Shown here piece by piece: positions 25,222 through 35,204 of a stretch of DNA of 64,000 bases. Below the pieces are notes generated by a model. It made no database searches and was not told the origin of the DNA. It saw only the letters and a program-made list of their open reading frames with translations. Numbering within the stretch: position 1 is the stretch's first letter; each line of letters begins with the position of its first letter. The position numbers and the translations under genes were made by a program. This DNA comes from Acidimangrovimonas pyrenivorans (lineage in GTDB: Bacteria; Pseudomonadota; Alphaproteobacteria; Rhodobacterales; Rhodobacteraceae). The stretch covers positions 186,001 through 250,000 of the forward strand of contig NZ_JBHRSK010000002.1 in the NCBI RefSeq assembly GCF_042643245.1, written 5' to 3'.

Positions 25222-28200
25222 GTAGCCACCCTCCTCTCAGCGCTGGACACTTGCTGGTCATGCCGCGCGAAGAAATTGAAGATGAGGTCAGTCTTGGCTG
25301 CCAAATCATCTTCACTATAGGATTCGACCGGCAGACCCGTGCGATCGTCATAGAGATAGTCGTAGATCGTCTGCTTGAACCGGTCGCGGGTGGATGTCTT
25401 GCCGAAGATGTCCTGCACGTCACGCATCTGCTTTTCCAGCGTTTGAAGCAGTGAAACGGCTACAGACTTAATCTTCTTGATGTCGCTTTTTGAGAGTTCA
25501 GGCTTAAGCAACAAGTCGAACACCGCCAGTTGCTCTTCGTTTTCAAGCCCCTCTTTCACATAGCGCTTCGATTCAGCGCTCATCTCAGCGGACAACCGCA
25601 TCAACGCCTCGAACGTCGCCTCGATGGTGTTCTTGTCTTTTTCCAAGTTGTACTCGCGGACGATCTCCTCGAAGCGCTCCTGGAAGTTGGTGCGGGTCGG
25701 GTTTTCGGCAAGCATCTTGCGCAAGCGATCCTCGACCACCGACTTCACGTCTTGAACATCCGAGTTCTTGGTTTCGCTCTTTTGGAATTCTTTGCGTAGC
25801 AGCTCGAAGTTGATCTTCGACATGTCGAAGATGCGATCATCTGAATCCGGATCGGCGGTTACGTCGATCGCATCACTGACGATGGCGTTTAGGCGCTGAA
25901 TGATCGCCGAGGTGTCGGCGTTGTCACGATCATCCTGCAGCGTCTTGTAGAGGAAGCTGATCGCTTCGTAGTCCGCGCGATGCACCTGAACGCCTTTGAA
26001 CGTCAGGCACGCCTTGTACTTGCGAAACACGGACCGTGCGGAAATCTCAAATTTCTTGCGGCTTTCGTCATCGATATTGACCGCCTCTTTGGCATCCAAG
26101 ATCGCCTTGTTACGAGCAAAGCCTGTGGCTGTCTTCAGCGTCTCTAGGTCAAATCCGTTGTCTCGCAGTTGAGAGCGCACGAAATCCACCGCCTCTGCAA
26201 GCTCTGCTAGAAGCTCTTCTTCGGGATGGAGCGGATCGGTCTCGGGACCGCCCTGTCCGTCAAATCCACCTTCTCCGGTGTGACCGGCAAAAGTCGCCAG
26301 CGCTTTGCGCAGGTTCTTCAGAATGCCGCAGTAATCGACAATCAGACCGTTGTTCTTGCCCGCTTTGACACGGTTCGCGCGCGCGATAGCCTGCATGAGC
26401 GTGTGGGCTTGTAGAGGCTTGTCGAGATACAGCGTCGACAGTGAGGGAACGTCAAAGCCCGTGAGCCACATTGCACAGACAATCACCACCCTGAACGGGT
26501 GTTCTTCGCGCTTGAAAGCGGTTTCGACATCCAGACGCTTGCCGTCACCTAGCAGGAAGCCCTCGCGGATGAGCTTTCGATGCGGAAGAATATCGAGGCC
26601 CCACTTTCGGAACTTGTCGACCTCTCCTTGCTCGTCGCTGACGACAACGGCCATCTCAGTCTCGCGCATCCAGGCCAGCTGCCGCTCGCGTACGGCCTGA
26701 TCCTGATCGTCACGCGACGCAGAAACCTCACGTTCAAGCTCGGCGATCCGGGACTGCCAAGCCTCTTGGATGTAGTCGTGCATCCTAACCGCCGTGACCT
26801 TGTCGATCGCGACAAACATAGCTTTGCCGGTTTCCCAATTGGTCGAGTAGTGCTCGGCAAAGTCCCGGGCGATATGGCGAAGGCGCTTTTCCGCTGTCAC
26901 AACGTGGTAGTCGCGCTTCAGCTCGTTTTCCAACTTGGCCGCGACATCCGCATCCTCGATCTCGGCCTCTGCGATGGCATCAGCGAGCCGTTGGTTGAGC
27001 CCCTCAGCAGATAGACCAAGTTTGTCTCCACGCGCATCGTAGTAGAGCGGCAACGTGGCTCCGTCCTCGATGGCGCGCTGGAAGTCGTAGGTGGAGATGT
27101 AACCGCCGAAAACGCGCTGCGTGATCTCGTCGCTCGTGAAGAGCGGCGTCCCCGTGAACCCGATGAAGCTGGCATTCGGCAAGGCGTCCCGCATGTTCAT
27201 GGCAAGCGTGCCGTATTGAGTGCGGTGCGCCTCATCTGTCATGACAATGATGTTGTCACGCAGCGAGTACTGCTCGCCGTCTTTGATCTCTTTGTTGAAC
27301 TTCTGAATCAGGGAGAAGACGAAGGCCTTTTGCTGACCGAGAAGTCCTTTCAGCTCTTCACCGGAATCCGCACGGCACGGGTCCTTGTCGTTATTGGCAA
27401 GACCGACGCCCGCGAAGGTGTCGTAAATCTGTTTGTCGAGATCGGTACGGTCGGTCAGCACGAGGAAGGTGAAGTCCCCGCCAAGCTTGCGACGGACTTT
27501 CTGGGCGAAGAATGCCATCGAGTAGGACTTGCCAGAGCCTTGTGTGTGCCAGAACACACCGAGCTTGCCGTCGCGTTCCTTGCGGTCGCGCACACTGTCG
27601 ACGGCGCGGTTCACGCCAAGATACTGGTGGTTGCGCGCGACGATCTTGGCAAGCTTCCCCGTGCTTTCATCGAAGAGGATGAAGTTCTCGAAAAGGTCTA
27701 GGAAGTTCTGACGGTTGCAGACGCCCTTGATGAGGGTTTCCATCTGCACGACGCCTTTGTCGCCCTCGGCCAGGCGTTTCCAGTCGCTGAAATGCTCGTA
27801 TTTCGCCGAGATCGAACCGACCTTTGCCTCTACCCCGTTCCCAAGCACCACGAAGGCGTTGAAGTCGAAGAGTTGCGGGATCGTGTCGAGGTAATCCAGG
27901 AAGTTGTCGTCATAGGCGCGGCGGAGCGATTTGTCAGGGCGTTTGAGTTCAACGAACATGAGCGGCAAGCCGTTCACGAAGCCGATCACATCGGGGCGGC
28001 GGCGATGACCATTTGGGCCACTGACCCACAATTCTCTAACGCAAAGGAAATGGTTGTTGGCGTGGTCGGCGTAGTCGAAGACCTTGAGCCGCGTCTTCTT
28101 GATCTCGTTGCCTTTCTTATAGGTGGCGAGAACGCCATCGCGGATCAGATCGAACTTTTCGCGGTTGGTCTGAAGCGTTGACTGGAAGCTGAGCGTATCG

Positions 28201-28460
28201 GTGATCTGCCGCAGCACAGACTTGTAAGCCTCGTCGGGAAGGCCGGGATTGAGGCGGATCAGCGCCTCACCAAGGTGGCGAGTTAGCACTACCTCCCGAT
28301 CCGACTTACGGCCAAGCGTGCCTTCCGGCCCAAATGTCTCGGTGTTGAACGCGAAGACGGACTCATCCCAAGCCAGCTCATCGACCAAATAGTCGGCGAG
28401 TGTCTGTTGGGCGAGTCTGTCCTCCGTAAAGTCGTTCAACTCAAACCTCCAACCTTCCAT
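25218..28460 (-). CDS. hsdR: Type I restriction enzyme R subunit
   Basis: This 1080-residue motor and nuclease has an N-terminal PD-(D/E)xK site (PDVIGFVNGLPLMFVELKR, about 150-168). A superfamily 2 translocase follows, with Walker A TQGSGKS near 305, DEAH (VMTDEAHRTQYG near 405), TGTPLF, and the motif VI region QAIARANRV. A helical C-terminal domain binds the methylase. It cuts unmethylated DNA after ATP-driven looping. It overlaps hsdS by 20 bases and the ABC-3C effector by four. Confidence 0.95.
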   Translation of the reverse strand: MEGWRFELNDFTEDRLAQQTLADYLVDELAWDESVFAFNTETFGPEGTLGRKSDREVVLTRHLGEALIRLNPGLPDEAYKSVLRQITDTLSFQSTLQTNREKFDLIRDGVLATYKKGNEIKKTRLKVFDYADHANNHFLCVRELWVSGPNGHRRRPDVIGFVNGLPLMFVELKRPDKSLRRAYDDNFLDYLDTIPQLFDFNAFVVLGNGVEAKVGSISAKYEHFSDWKRLAEGDKGVVQMETLIKGVCNRQNFLDLFENFILFDESTGKLAKIVARNHQYLGVNRAVDSVRDRKERDGKLGVFWHTQGSGKSYSMAFFAQKVRRKLGGDFTFLVLTDRTDLDKQIYDTFAGVGLANNDKDPCRADSGEELKGLLGQQKAFVFSLIQKFNKEIKDGEQYSLRDNIIVMTDEAHRTQYGTLAMNMRDALPNASFIGFTGTPLFTSDEITQRVFGGYISTYDFQRAIEDGATLPLYYDARGDKLGLSAEGLNQRLADAIAEAEIEDADVAAKLENELKRDYHVVTAEKRLRHIARDFAEHYSTNWETGKAMFVAIDKVTAVRMHDYIQEAWQSRIAELEREVSASRDDQDQAVRERQLAWMRETEMAVVVSDEQGEVDKFRKWGLDILPHRKLIREGFLLGDGKRLDVETAFKREEHPFRVVIVCAMWLTGFDVPSLSTLYLDKPLQAHTLMQAIARANRVKAGKNNGLIVDYCGILKNLRKALATFAGHTGEGGFDGQGGPETDPLHPEEELLAELAEAVDFVRSQLRDNGFDLETLKTATGFARNKAILDAKEAVNIDDESRKKFEISARSVFRKYKACLTFKGVQVHRADYEAISFLYKTLQDDRDNADTSAIIQRLNAIVSDAIDVTADPDSDDRIFDMSKINFELLRKEFQKSETKNSDVQDVKSVVEDRLRKMLAENPTRTNFQERFEEIVREYNLEKDKNTIEATFEALMRLSAEMSAESKRYVKEGLENEEQLAVFDLLLKPELSKSDIKKIKSVAVSLLQTLEKQMRDVQDIFGKTSTRDRFKQTIYDYLYDDRTGLPVESYSEDDLAAKTDLIFNFFARHDQQVSSAERRVAT

Positions 28461-29586
28461 CCATAAGGCGTGGCAGAAGGTGATCCCGCGCCTCTATTAA
28501 CCTTCTATTTTGCTCAAAAAGCCGCGCTCTTTTCTTATGAATTGGCTCAGCAAATTCAGAGAATGCGTTTTGTAACTCCCAGGGTGGGATCATAATGGGT
28601 AACTTCCCCATATTTTTTCTCGAAATTCGTGGCCGTGTTGCGCCGGTCGCGTGCCCCTCACATCGGGAGAGGTTTTGCTGAGAATTGATATGATAAAGAA
28701 GGTACATCGCATCAACGCAAGCACCCGGTCGCACAATTGTTACATCAACTGCCGTAACCATCCTAAATGGTTGATCAGTAACCATCCAGCCGCGCCCTAT
28801 AGGCGCAGGCATTCTTGAGACTATGATGTCTCCTGGCACAACTTCCGTACACCTTAGCCGTTTGAAGGTATCTTCTGTGATGAATCTTTGGTTCCCAGTC
28901 TCAATAAACTCGTTCTGTCCGATGTTGGAAATCTGAAGGATTCGGTAGTCATCACCGCCTTGGTCTTTTGTTTCAAGCCAATCTCCATCGGAATATCTCT
29001 CGCACACTGTTTGCACGGGTTGAGACTTCCAATCTTTTGGCACTCCACCAACGATGTCAGCATGTTCATGGCCTGGAAACCGTAGGTATACAAACCATTC
29101 GCGAAACAGAAGGCGCACACTCTGCTCCAAGAGCTCGATGCGACGGTTATTGTTGGCTATTAGATCGTCATAGGCTGACAGAAGCGCCACTATCTTCTGT
29201 TGCTGCTGAAGGTCGGGGCACCTAGCCGGGAGCTTGTGAAGAACATTGCGATCCACTCCAGGCACAGCTGCCTTATCGCTTTGGTAGTTACGAAGTTTGT
29301 CGCGCAGAAAGTAAGCGACAAAACGCGGATCATTTCCATGGAAGTCAATCGCATAAAGCGCAGTATTGAGCGGCCAATAAGGTTCAGTGACAAAAAAGAC
29401 TTCTCCGATCGTCCCATATCGCCCGGTCACAACACCCGGAGGCTCGGCCTTTGCCTCGTTGTGGTGACCGGTAATTCCGGATGATGAAACAACGGGCACA
29501 GGTCCATGGACACGCTTCGCTTTAGGCAGATCATGCCCCCGTTTCAACGTCACCACATCACCCAACGTGCAAACTTCCCAACTCAT
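28441..29586 (-). CDS. hsdS: Type I restriction-modification specificity subunit
   Basis: This 381-residue protein has the two-TRD layout: TRD1 starts CTLGDVVTLKRGHDLP, a conserved helical spacer follows (ALLSAYDDLIANNNRRIELLEQSV, seen in LLSAYDDLIANNNRRIELLE), then TRD2 and a terminal helix (FEQNRRLIEARDHLLPRLM). It gives sequence specificity to HsdM and HsdR. It overlaps hsdM by four bases. TRD2 codons are more AT-rich than the flanks, consistent with exchange of recognition domains. Confidence 0.93.
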   Translation of the reverse strand: MSWEVCTLGDVVTLKRGHDLPKAKRVHGPVPVVSSSGITGHHNEAKAEPPGVVTGRYGTIGEVFFVTEPYWPLNTALYAIDFHGNDPRFVAYFLRDKLRNYQSDKAAVPGVDRNVLHKLPARCPDLQQQQKIVALLSAYDDLIANNNRRIELLEQSVRLLFREWFVYLRFPGHEHADIVGGVPKDWKSQPVQTVCERYSDGDWLETKDQGGDDYRILQISNIGQNEFIETGNQRFITEDTFKRLRCTEVVPGDIIVSRMPAPIGRGWMVTDQPFRMVTAVDVTIVRPGACVDAMYLLYHINSQQNLSRCEGHATGATRPRISRKNMGKLPIMIPPWELQNAFSEFAEPIHKKRARLFEQNRRLIEARDHLLPRLMDGRLEV

Positions 29587-31592
29587 CCAATCAACTCTTC
29601 AAAATTCTTCTTGATCGTCGCAGCAAGCTCGACGGCCTCGGCATTCAAGCCATCGATCTCAATCTGGATGTCTCGCATCGCCTCCTCGAAATCGAAGTCT
29701 TCATCCTCTTCCTCGGGTGCCACCCCGACATAGCGCCCCGGCGTCAGGCTCCAGTCGTTCGCTTCAATCTCATCCTGATCGACGAGCTTCACGAGTCCTT
29801 CCACGTCGCACAGCTCACCGTCCGGGAAACGGCTGAGCAGCCACTCGGCCTGCGTATGGAAGTACCGTGCCCGTTTGAGGTGCTCCGTCACCTCATGACG
29901 CGCTTCATCAAGCGCATTCAGACGTTTCTTGCCTTCGGCTGGCTTGGTCCCCGCGGCAACGTCCTCATCATGCACGCGGGTTGCCAGCTTGTAGAAATGA
30001 TCGATCACCTTGGTGAGCGATTTGATGCGATCGGCGCTCGGCGCGAACGCCTCAGCGCCAGCTTTCAAGCCGCCGATTTCCCGGCTGCCACCGTCCCAGG
30101 CAGCCGCCTTTGCCTTTACGGTCTCAGATTTGAGTTGCTCGATGTCGGCGATGACGTTTTCGGAAAGCGCGTTCAGCTCGTCGTCGTCATACGCGCCAGT
30201 CACATCTTTCATCGCCTGCTCTAAGCCTGAGAAGTCGCTGGCTTCGGTCTGTGTGAAAGCCGTATCGAGATAGCCTGTCACCAGCTCCAGGAAGCGTTCG
30301 GATTGGCCGCGATAGAGCCAGACAATCGAACTCAGGTTGGAAAGCTGCTCGGGCGTGAAGTCGAAAATCTTACGCGTCACCTTGCGGTAGATGTTGCGCG
30401 CATCGATCATCAACACCTTGTCTTTGAGGTGTTCGGGCTTGCCCTTGTTGAAGAACCAAAGCTCGCACGGCACCGAGCGGGTGTAGAAGAAGTTACCCCG
30501 GATCGCGACCATGATGTCGACATCACCAGACTTCACCATCGCCTCGCGGACTTTGGCTTCACCGTGACCCGCTGACGAGGCCTGAGAGGACATGACGACG
30601 CCTGCGCGCCCATTGTCGTTCAAGTAAGCGTGGAAGAACGACAGCCAGACATAGTTGCCGTTGCTGACTTTGCCGCCCTTGTTCACACCGGGCAGACCGA
30701 ATTCCAGGCGGGAGTCATTCTTGATTTTCTCGGCGTCGATCTCGTCTACGTTGAACGGCGGATTGGCCATCACAAAGTCGGCCTTGCCGACAAGGTCATG
30801 CGGGTCTTCGTAGTATGAGATCGCCTTCTGAATGTTTCCTTCGAGACCGTGAACGGCGAGGTTCATCTTGGCGAGCCGGATGGTCGTCGGGTTCTTTTCC
30901 ATCCCGTAGAACGTCACGCGTTCATTCGGGTTGGCTTTCATGCGCTCGATGAAGTGCGCACTCTGGACAAACATGCCAGCTGAGCCGCAGGCCGGATCGA
31001 TGATCTTGCCGTGATCGGGTTCGATCACGTTGACGATGGTCTGCACGATCGAGATCGGCGTGAAGAATTCGCCGCCGTCGTGGGCTTTCTGATCGGCGAA
31101 CTGCGTCAGGAAGTACTCATAGATGCGCCCGAAAACGTCGCCATCGGCTTTTTCGAGGGCTGGATCGTTGAAGTTACGAAGAAGCTGACCAAGATCGTCG
31201 TCACCGAGTTCTTGGTACTCGGCCTTCGGGAGCGCGCCATCAAGGGACTCATAGTCCGCTTCGATGCTTTCCATTGCAGCGATAATGGCGCCGGCGCGAT
31301 CGCCGCCATCCGGGATAGCGACCAGGTGATCGAACTGTGCTTCAGGTTTGAGGTAGATCGAGCCGCGCCCCGAAAAATCTTTCTTTGTGGGTGCGCGTGT
31401 GACGCCCCCACGCGAGGGCAGCGAGGCCTTGACCTCGTCCTGCACGCGCAGAAAACGGCTGTAAGCGTGACGCAGGAAGATCAGTCCCATGACGGGCAGG
31501 AAGTACTCGTTGCTGGCGAAGTTGGAGTTGGCGCGCAGATGATCGGCCACCGACCACAAGCGTTTCTCAATCTCGCCGACATGCTCCATCAT
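29583..31592 (-). CDS. hsdM: Type I restriction-modification methylase subunit
   Basis: This 669-residue N6-adenine methyltransferase has an N-terminal helical N12 domain (EIEKRLWSVADHLRANSNF). AdoMet motif I is DPACGSAGMF (about 198-207) and catalytic motif IV is NPPFNVDEID (about 275). The C-terminal region is long and helical. It is the first gene of the operon hsdM-hsdS-hsdR-ABC-3C; an AT-rich 191-base spacer upstream probably holds its promoter. The start may be either of the two adjacent ATGs. Confidence 0.95.
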   Translation of the reverse strand: MMEHVGEIEKRLWSVADHLRANSNFASNEYFLPVMGLIFLRHAYSRFLRVQDEVKASLPSRGGVTRAPTKKDFSGRGSIYLKPEAQFDHLVAIPDGGDRAGAIIAAMESIEADYESLDGALPKAEYQELGDDDLGQLLRNFNDPALEKADGDVFGRIYEYFLTQFADQKAHDGGEFFTPISIVQTIVNVIEPDHGKIIDPACGSAGMFVQSAHFIERMKANPNERVTFYGMEKNPTTIRLAKMNLAVHGLEGNIQKAISYYEDPHDLVGKADFVMANPPFNVDEIDAEKIKNDSRLEFGLPGVNKGGKVSNGNYVWLSFFHAYLNDNGRAGVVMSSQASSAGHGEAKVREAMVKSGDVDIMVAIRGNFFYTRSVPCELWFFNKGKPEHLKDKVLMIDARNIYRKVTRKIFDFTPEQLSNLSSIVWLYRGQSERFLELVTGYLDTAFTQTEASDFSGLEQAMKDVTGAYDDDELNALSENVIADIEQLKSETVKAKAAAWDGGSREIGGLKAGAEAFAPSADRIKSLTKVIDHFYKLATRVHDEDVAAGTKPAEGKKRLNALDEARHEVTEHLKRARYFHTQAEWLLSRFPDGELCDVEGLVKLVDQDEIEANDWSLTPGRYVGVAPEEEDEDFDFEEAMRDIQIEIDGLNAEAVELAATIKKNFEELIG

Positions 31593-31783
31593 GGATCACT
31601 GCTCCCTCGTGTTTTTATCGGGTGTAGCAGATGGCGGTAATGCCTGCCTCCCCAAATTTTTTAAATGACCGCCCTAAGTAGTGCCACATCCAGAGATTGA
31701 TTCAAAGAAATTTCTATCACAAATACAATGTGTTGCGATGTTGCTTTCTGGTTCCGGTGACGACTCTGCCGTCACGCAGAGCT

Positions 31784-32917
31784 TCAAGCGGTCCAGCTTG
31801 TGTAGACTGGCAAACGACGCAACCGATCCACGACCGCCTCCGTCGGCGCCGCAAGGTCGATGGTTGCGAACCGCACAAGGTGCCCCTGAAGTTCGGCAGC
31901 CTCATCCATGTCGTTCCCGATCGCCGGATAGAGCAACATACCTTCCGAACTGAGCGACAGCGGATCGTCAGCCTCTTCCTGGCTCCGCAGGTACGAGTAG
32001 AGCTGGTAGATATGTCCGGTCTTGAAGCGTTGCCCGTCGCCATACTGAGCACCGGTCAGAATGTTCGTGAACTTGGTGTCGATGATGATGCGCCGGTCTT
32101 CACGAACATTCTCCAGGATGATGTCGGTGACCATCATGGGGAGATGCATCCGGATGCCTGGCGATGCCGCACCTATTGGCCATCGGAACTGCTTTCCCGG
32201 ATAGACCCGCCACCCTTCTTCACGCGAGAGCTCGGCCGCAAAAAAGTTGCCGATGGCGCGCTCGAAGAGCTTCCTAAACTCTGTATCGCCGCGCTGCGCC
32301 TTGAGAAGCGAGCGAACGCCCTCCTGCTCTGTCGGCAGGACCAGATCAAAAACGGCCCGCGCAAGTGAGACCATCAGGCGATCATCGGCCTCGTGTCGCC
32401 CGATCTGATCTGACGCCATTTCAGCTCGCGAGGGCATAGCGCCGCGGACACCGGCGCGGCCGAGCGCTCCCGCCAAGGTCTTTGTCCTATGCGCAAGGTT
32501 CGCATCATCGAGGCGGCTGCCCAGCATTGTGAGTGCGGCACGCACGAGCCGATTGCGCGGCGTGTCGATTGTGAGCTCTTCAAAGCGGCAAGCAATTTCG
32601 CCGCGGCGGAACAGGTCTTGGGATTCCGTTTTGAGGATGTCGATCCGCCCCCGCACGCGCTTGAGCGTGTCTTCGCGCCGGCGATATCCAAAACTCAGAT
32701 TGCGCCGCAGACGGGTTTCGACAGCATGGCAGAGAAGCCGCGCGATCAAGGATTTGAAGTCTGGAGAGTCTTCGATCTCTGCCTCGAACCGACCCTGAAA
32801 GCGGGCCAAATCATAGGCATAAAGGAACAAGAACCACACATTGCGCACAGGGATCTTGTCATAGGCGAGCTGGGCTACGGACTCACCCTCATCCTCATAT
32901 TCCAGCGCCTCGATCAT
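31784..32917 (-). CDS. mcrC: McrC, nuclease subunit of McrBC
   Basis: This 377-residue protein has an N-terminal McrB-contact region (VRNVWFLFLYAYDLARFQG). Its C-terminal PD-(D/E)xK nuclease is seen as MVTDIILENVREDRRIIIDT followed by K, the D...DTK core. McrC with McrB GTPase rings cuts DNA carrying modified cytosines. The start overlaps the mcrB stop by four bases. Because mcrB is split by an IS element, McrC has probably lost its partner. Confidence 0.9.
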   Translation of the reverse strand: MIEALEYEDEGESVAQLAYDKIPVRNVWFLFLYAYDLARFQGRFEAEIEDSPDFKSLIARLLCHAVETRLRRNLSFGYRRREDTLKRVRGRIDILKTESQDLFRRGEIACRFEELTIDTPRNRLVRAALTMLGSRLDDANLAHRTKTLAGALGRAGVRGAMPSRAEMASDQIGRHEADDRLMVSLARAVFDLVLPTEQEGVRSLLKAQRGDTEFRKLFERAIGNFFAAELSREEGWRVYPGKQFRWPIGAASPGIRMHLPMMVTDIILENVREDRRIIIDTKFTNILTGAQYGDGQRFKTGHIYQLYSYLRSQEEADDPLSLSSEGMLLYPAIGNDMDEAAELQGHLVRFATIDLAAPTEAVVDRLRRLPVYTSWTA

Positions 32918-34838
32918 AGGCCTTGCAGGAGCCGCGCCTTCGATGTGGCGGCCTTATCGAGATTGTCGAACCAGTACTCTTCGAGAAGCGGCGCAATCTC
33001 GGTTTCAACGACCCCGCGGAACCAAGCCTTCGCGTCCGCGATGGTTTCTCCCGGCGCAGGCGTGACATAGCTGTGCCCGATCTTGAACTGACCGCCGAGC
33101 GATCGGTCAGCCGCGATCTCCTCATTGAGCTCGGTCATGAGTTGCTGGATCAGCGCCAGATCGGCGGCGTCCATGCCGACTTGATCCACGCACCATTTGC
33201 GCCAGCTTTCATTGAGCGCGGTCTCAAGCGTGACGAACGCAAACCGGCGCCGCAACGCCAGATCGACCAAGGCGAGCGACCGGTCGGCAATGTTCATGGT
33301 GCCGATGACGAAAAGGTTGCGCGGGATGAAGACGCGCTCGCCGCGCTCGTGGCGATAGGCAAGCTCAATCGCCTCCTCCTCGCTGCGCTTGTCCTTTTCG
33401 AGAAGGGTCAGCATCTCCCCAAAGATTTGCGCGGGATTGCCGCGGTTGATTTCCTCGACGATGACAACAAAGGGCCGGTCGGGTTCAGCGCGCGCCGCTT
33501 CGACCGCCTCCAGGAAAACGCCATCGATCAGGGAAAGCGCGCCGTTACCATCGGGGCGCCAGCCGCGAACGAAGTCTTCGTAGGATAGTGACGGGTGGAA
33601 CTGAATCGAGCGCATCCGTTTGCGGATGACGGCGCGGTCCTTCGTGCCGATCAGTGCGTAGCCGAGACGTTTTGCGAGCCAGGTCTTACCCGTGCCAGGC
33701 GGGCCTTGCAGGATCAGGTTCTTCTTGGATTGAAGTTGCGACAGCGCGGAGTTGAGGATGTCTTCGGCGAAAAAGCAGCCATCGGAAAGAATGTTTCCGA
33801 CATCATATGAGGTAACGTCGGCCTCCTCGATATCGGCCTCAGCTTCTTCCTCTTCGAGTTCAATCTCCGTTGCTGACGCGGGGCGTGGTTTGTACTTCTT
33901 CGCGAAATACGGAACGCGCAGCCAGAAGTCATAGTCCTGCTTCTGACCGCCGAAGGTGAACTGGATAAGCCTCCGCGCAAGCTCGTCAGAGGCGTCAGCC
34001 TCAACGACGGTCACGCGGTAGGTGTAGAAGTACCAGTCTCGGGGATCATCAAGCGGCCGCCAGTCCACTTTTACGGTGCGGCCGTCATTCATGTTCTCTG
34101 TGACCGTGCCGATCGCCTTGATCCGCATGCAAGAGACCGGCTTGTCGTGGTTCTCGAACGGCAGGCTGTACTTCTTAACGAAGGATGCCTTGATCGCAAT
34201 GCGATCACCTGGCTTCATCCGCTCGACATGCTCGATGAACTTGTCGTGGTAGCCGTTCTGCCAGATACCCTCTTTGAAGAATCTTTCGGTCTGATCGTCT
34301 GTTCCGTTCCAGACGGCGCCCACGAACCAGAAACGGCGGTTCGGATCGTCGAAGAGTTCGCCCACATCCTCATCTGTGGGCGCGGCCTCCTCATCGGCTT
34401 CATCCTCGTTCGCCGTCTTGTAACGCGCGTGGATGTCGCGAAAGAGCGCATAGGCTGCCTCTTGATCGAGATGGGTTTCTCGACCCTCGGCTGTGAGCTG
34501 CCAGACACCACGTTTCTTGCTGTCGATCAGCCCGGCTTTGGCGAGGTAGAATTTGGCCCAACCGACTTGGTTTTCATATTTTGACAGGCCGTTCTTATTG
34601 GTGGCTTTGAGGTCTTCGTCAGTCACGAGCGGGCTCTTCGCGACTTCTTCATAGGCCTGCTTCGGTTCGGCAGAACCGCCGAGAGTCCGCATGGCATCGA
34701 GTAGCGGGCCGAACAGGCGGACGAACTGAGGGCCGCTGCCATTCTTGGTCTTCTTGGGTTTGGCAGGCTTCTCTAGCTTCGCCTGTTCGTCCGGCGTGAG
34801 CTCCAGATTGTCCGGCGCCGTCGCAGCCCAGGCTGCTC
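32914..34838 (-). pseudogene. mcrB: mcrB, 3' fragment (split by IS3-family element)
   Basis: The frame is open from the IS edge, reading AAWAATAPDNLELTPDEQA, through to the stop at 32914. An Mrr-N-like winged helix comes first (WAKFYLAKAGLIDSKKRGVW), then an EVE/PUA-like reader (FWFVGAVWNG, DRIAIKASFV). An AAA+ GTPase domain follows with Walker A LQGPPGTGKTW, Walker B VVIVEEINRG and the sensor IGTMNIADRS. The matching N terminus lies beyond the insertion at 36064-36408. A downstream ATG (34692) could give a truncated reader-GTPase. Confidence 0.85.
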
Positions 34839-34914
34839 TGCCCCCTGAAACCTGGACCGTTTGAAGCTGGAGTTTTCGGCTAATCTTTCCTGGCTGGGAG
34901 AGGAGCGGAAACGC

Positions 34915-35181
34915 ATGAAGGCATCGAAGTTCACGGAGGCGCAGAAGGCGTTCATCCTGAAGCAGGGCGAGGAAGGCACGCCGGTTGCGGAGATCTGCCG
35001 CAAGGCGGGGATCAGCCAGGCGACCTACTTCAACTGGAAGAAGCGATACGGCGGGCTGCTGCCGGACGAGATGCGTCGGCTGAAGGCCCTCGAGGACGAG
35101 AATGCGCGCCTGAAGAAGATCGTGGCAGACCTGACGTTGGATCGTGAGATGCTTCAGGACGTCATCCGGCGAAAGCTCTGA
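34915..35181 (+). CDS. IS3-family transposase OrfA
   Basis: This 88-residue protein begins MKASKFTEAQKAFILKQGEE and contains a helix-turn-helix (PVAEICRKAGISQATYFNWK) and a leucine-zipper-like tail (LKALEDENARLKKIVADL). It binds the IS ends. A TTG at 34861 would lengthen it. OrfB lies in the -1 frame relative to OrfA and is open through their junction, as needed for a frameshift fusion. Confidence 0.9.
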   Translation: MKASKFTEAQKAFILKQGEEGTPVAEICRKAGISQATYFNWKKRYGGLLPDEMRRLKALEDENARLKKIVADLTLDREMLQDVIRRKL

Positions 35182-35204
35182 AGCCTGGACGTCTGCGAGA
35201 GATC

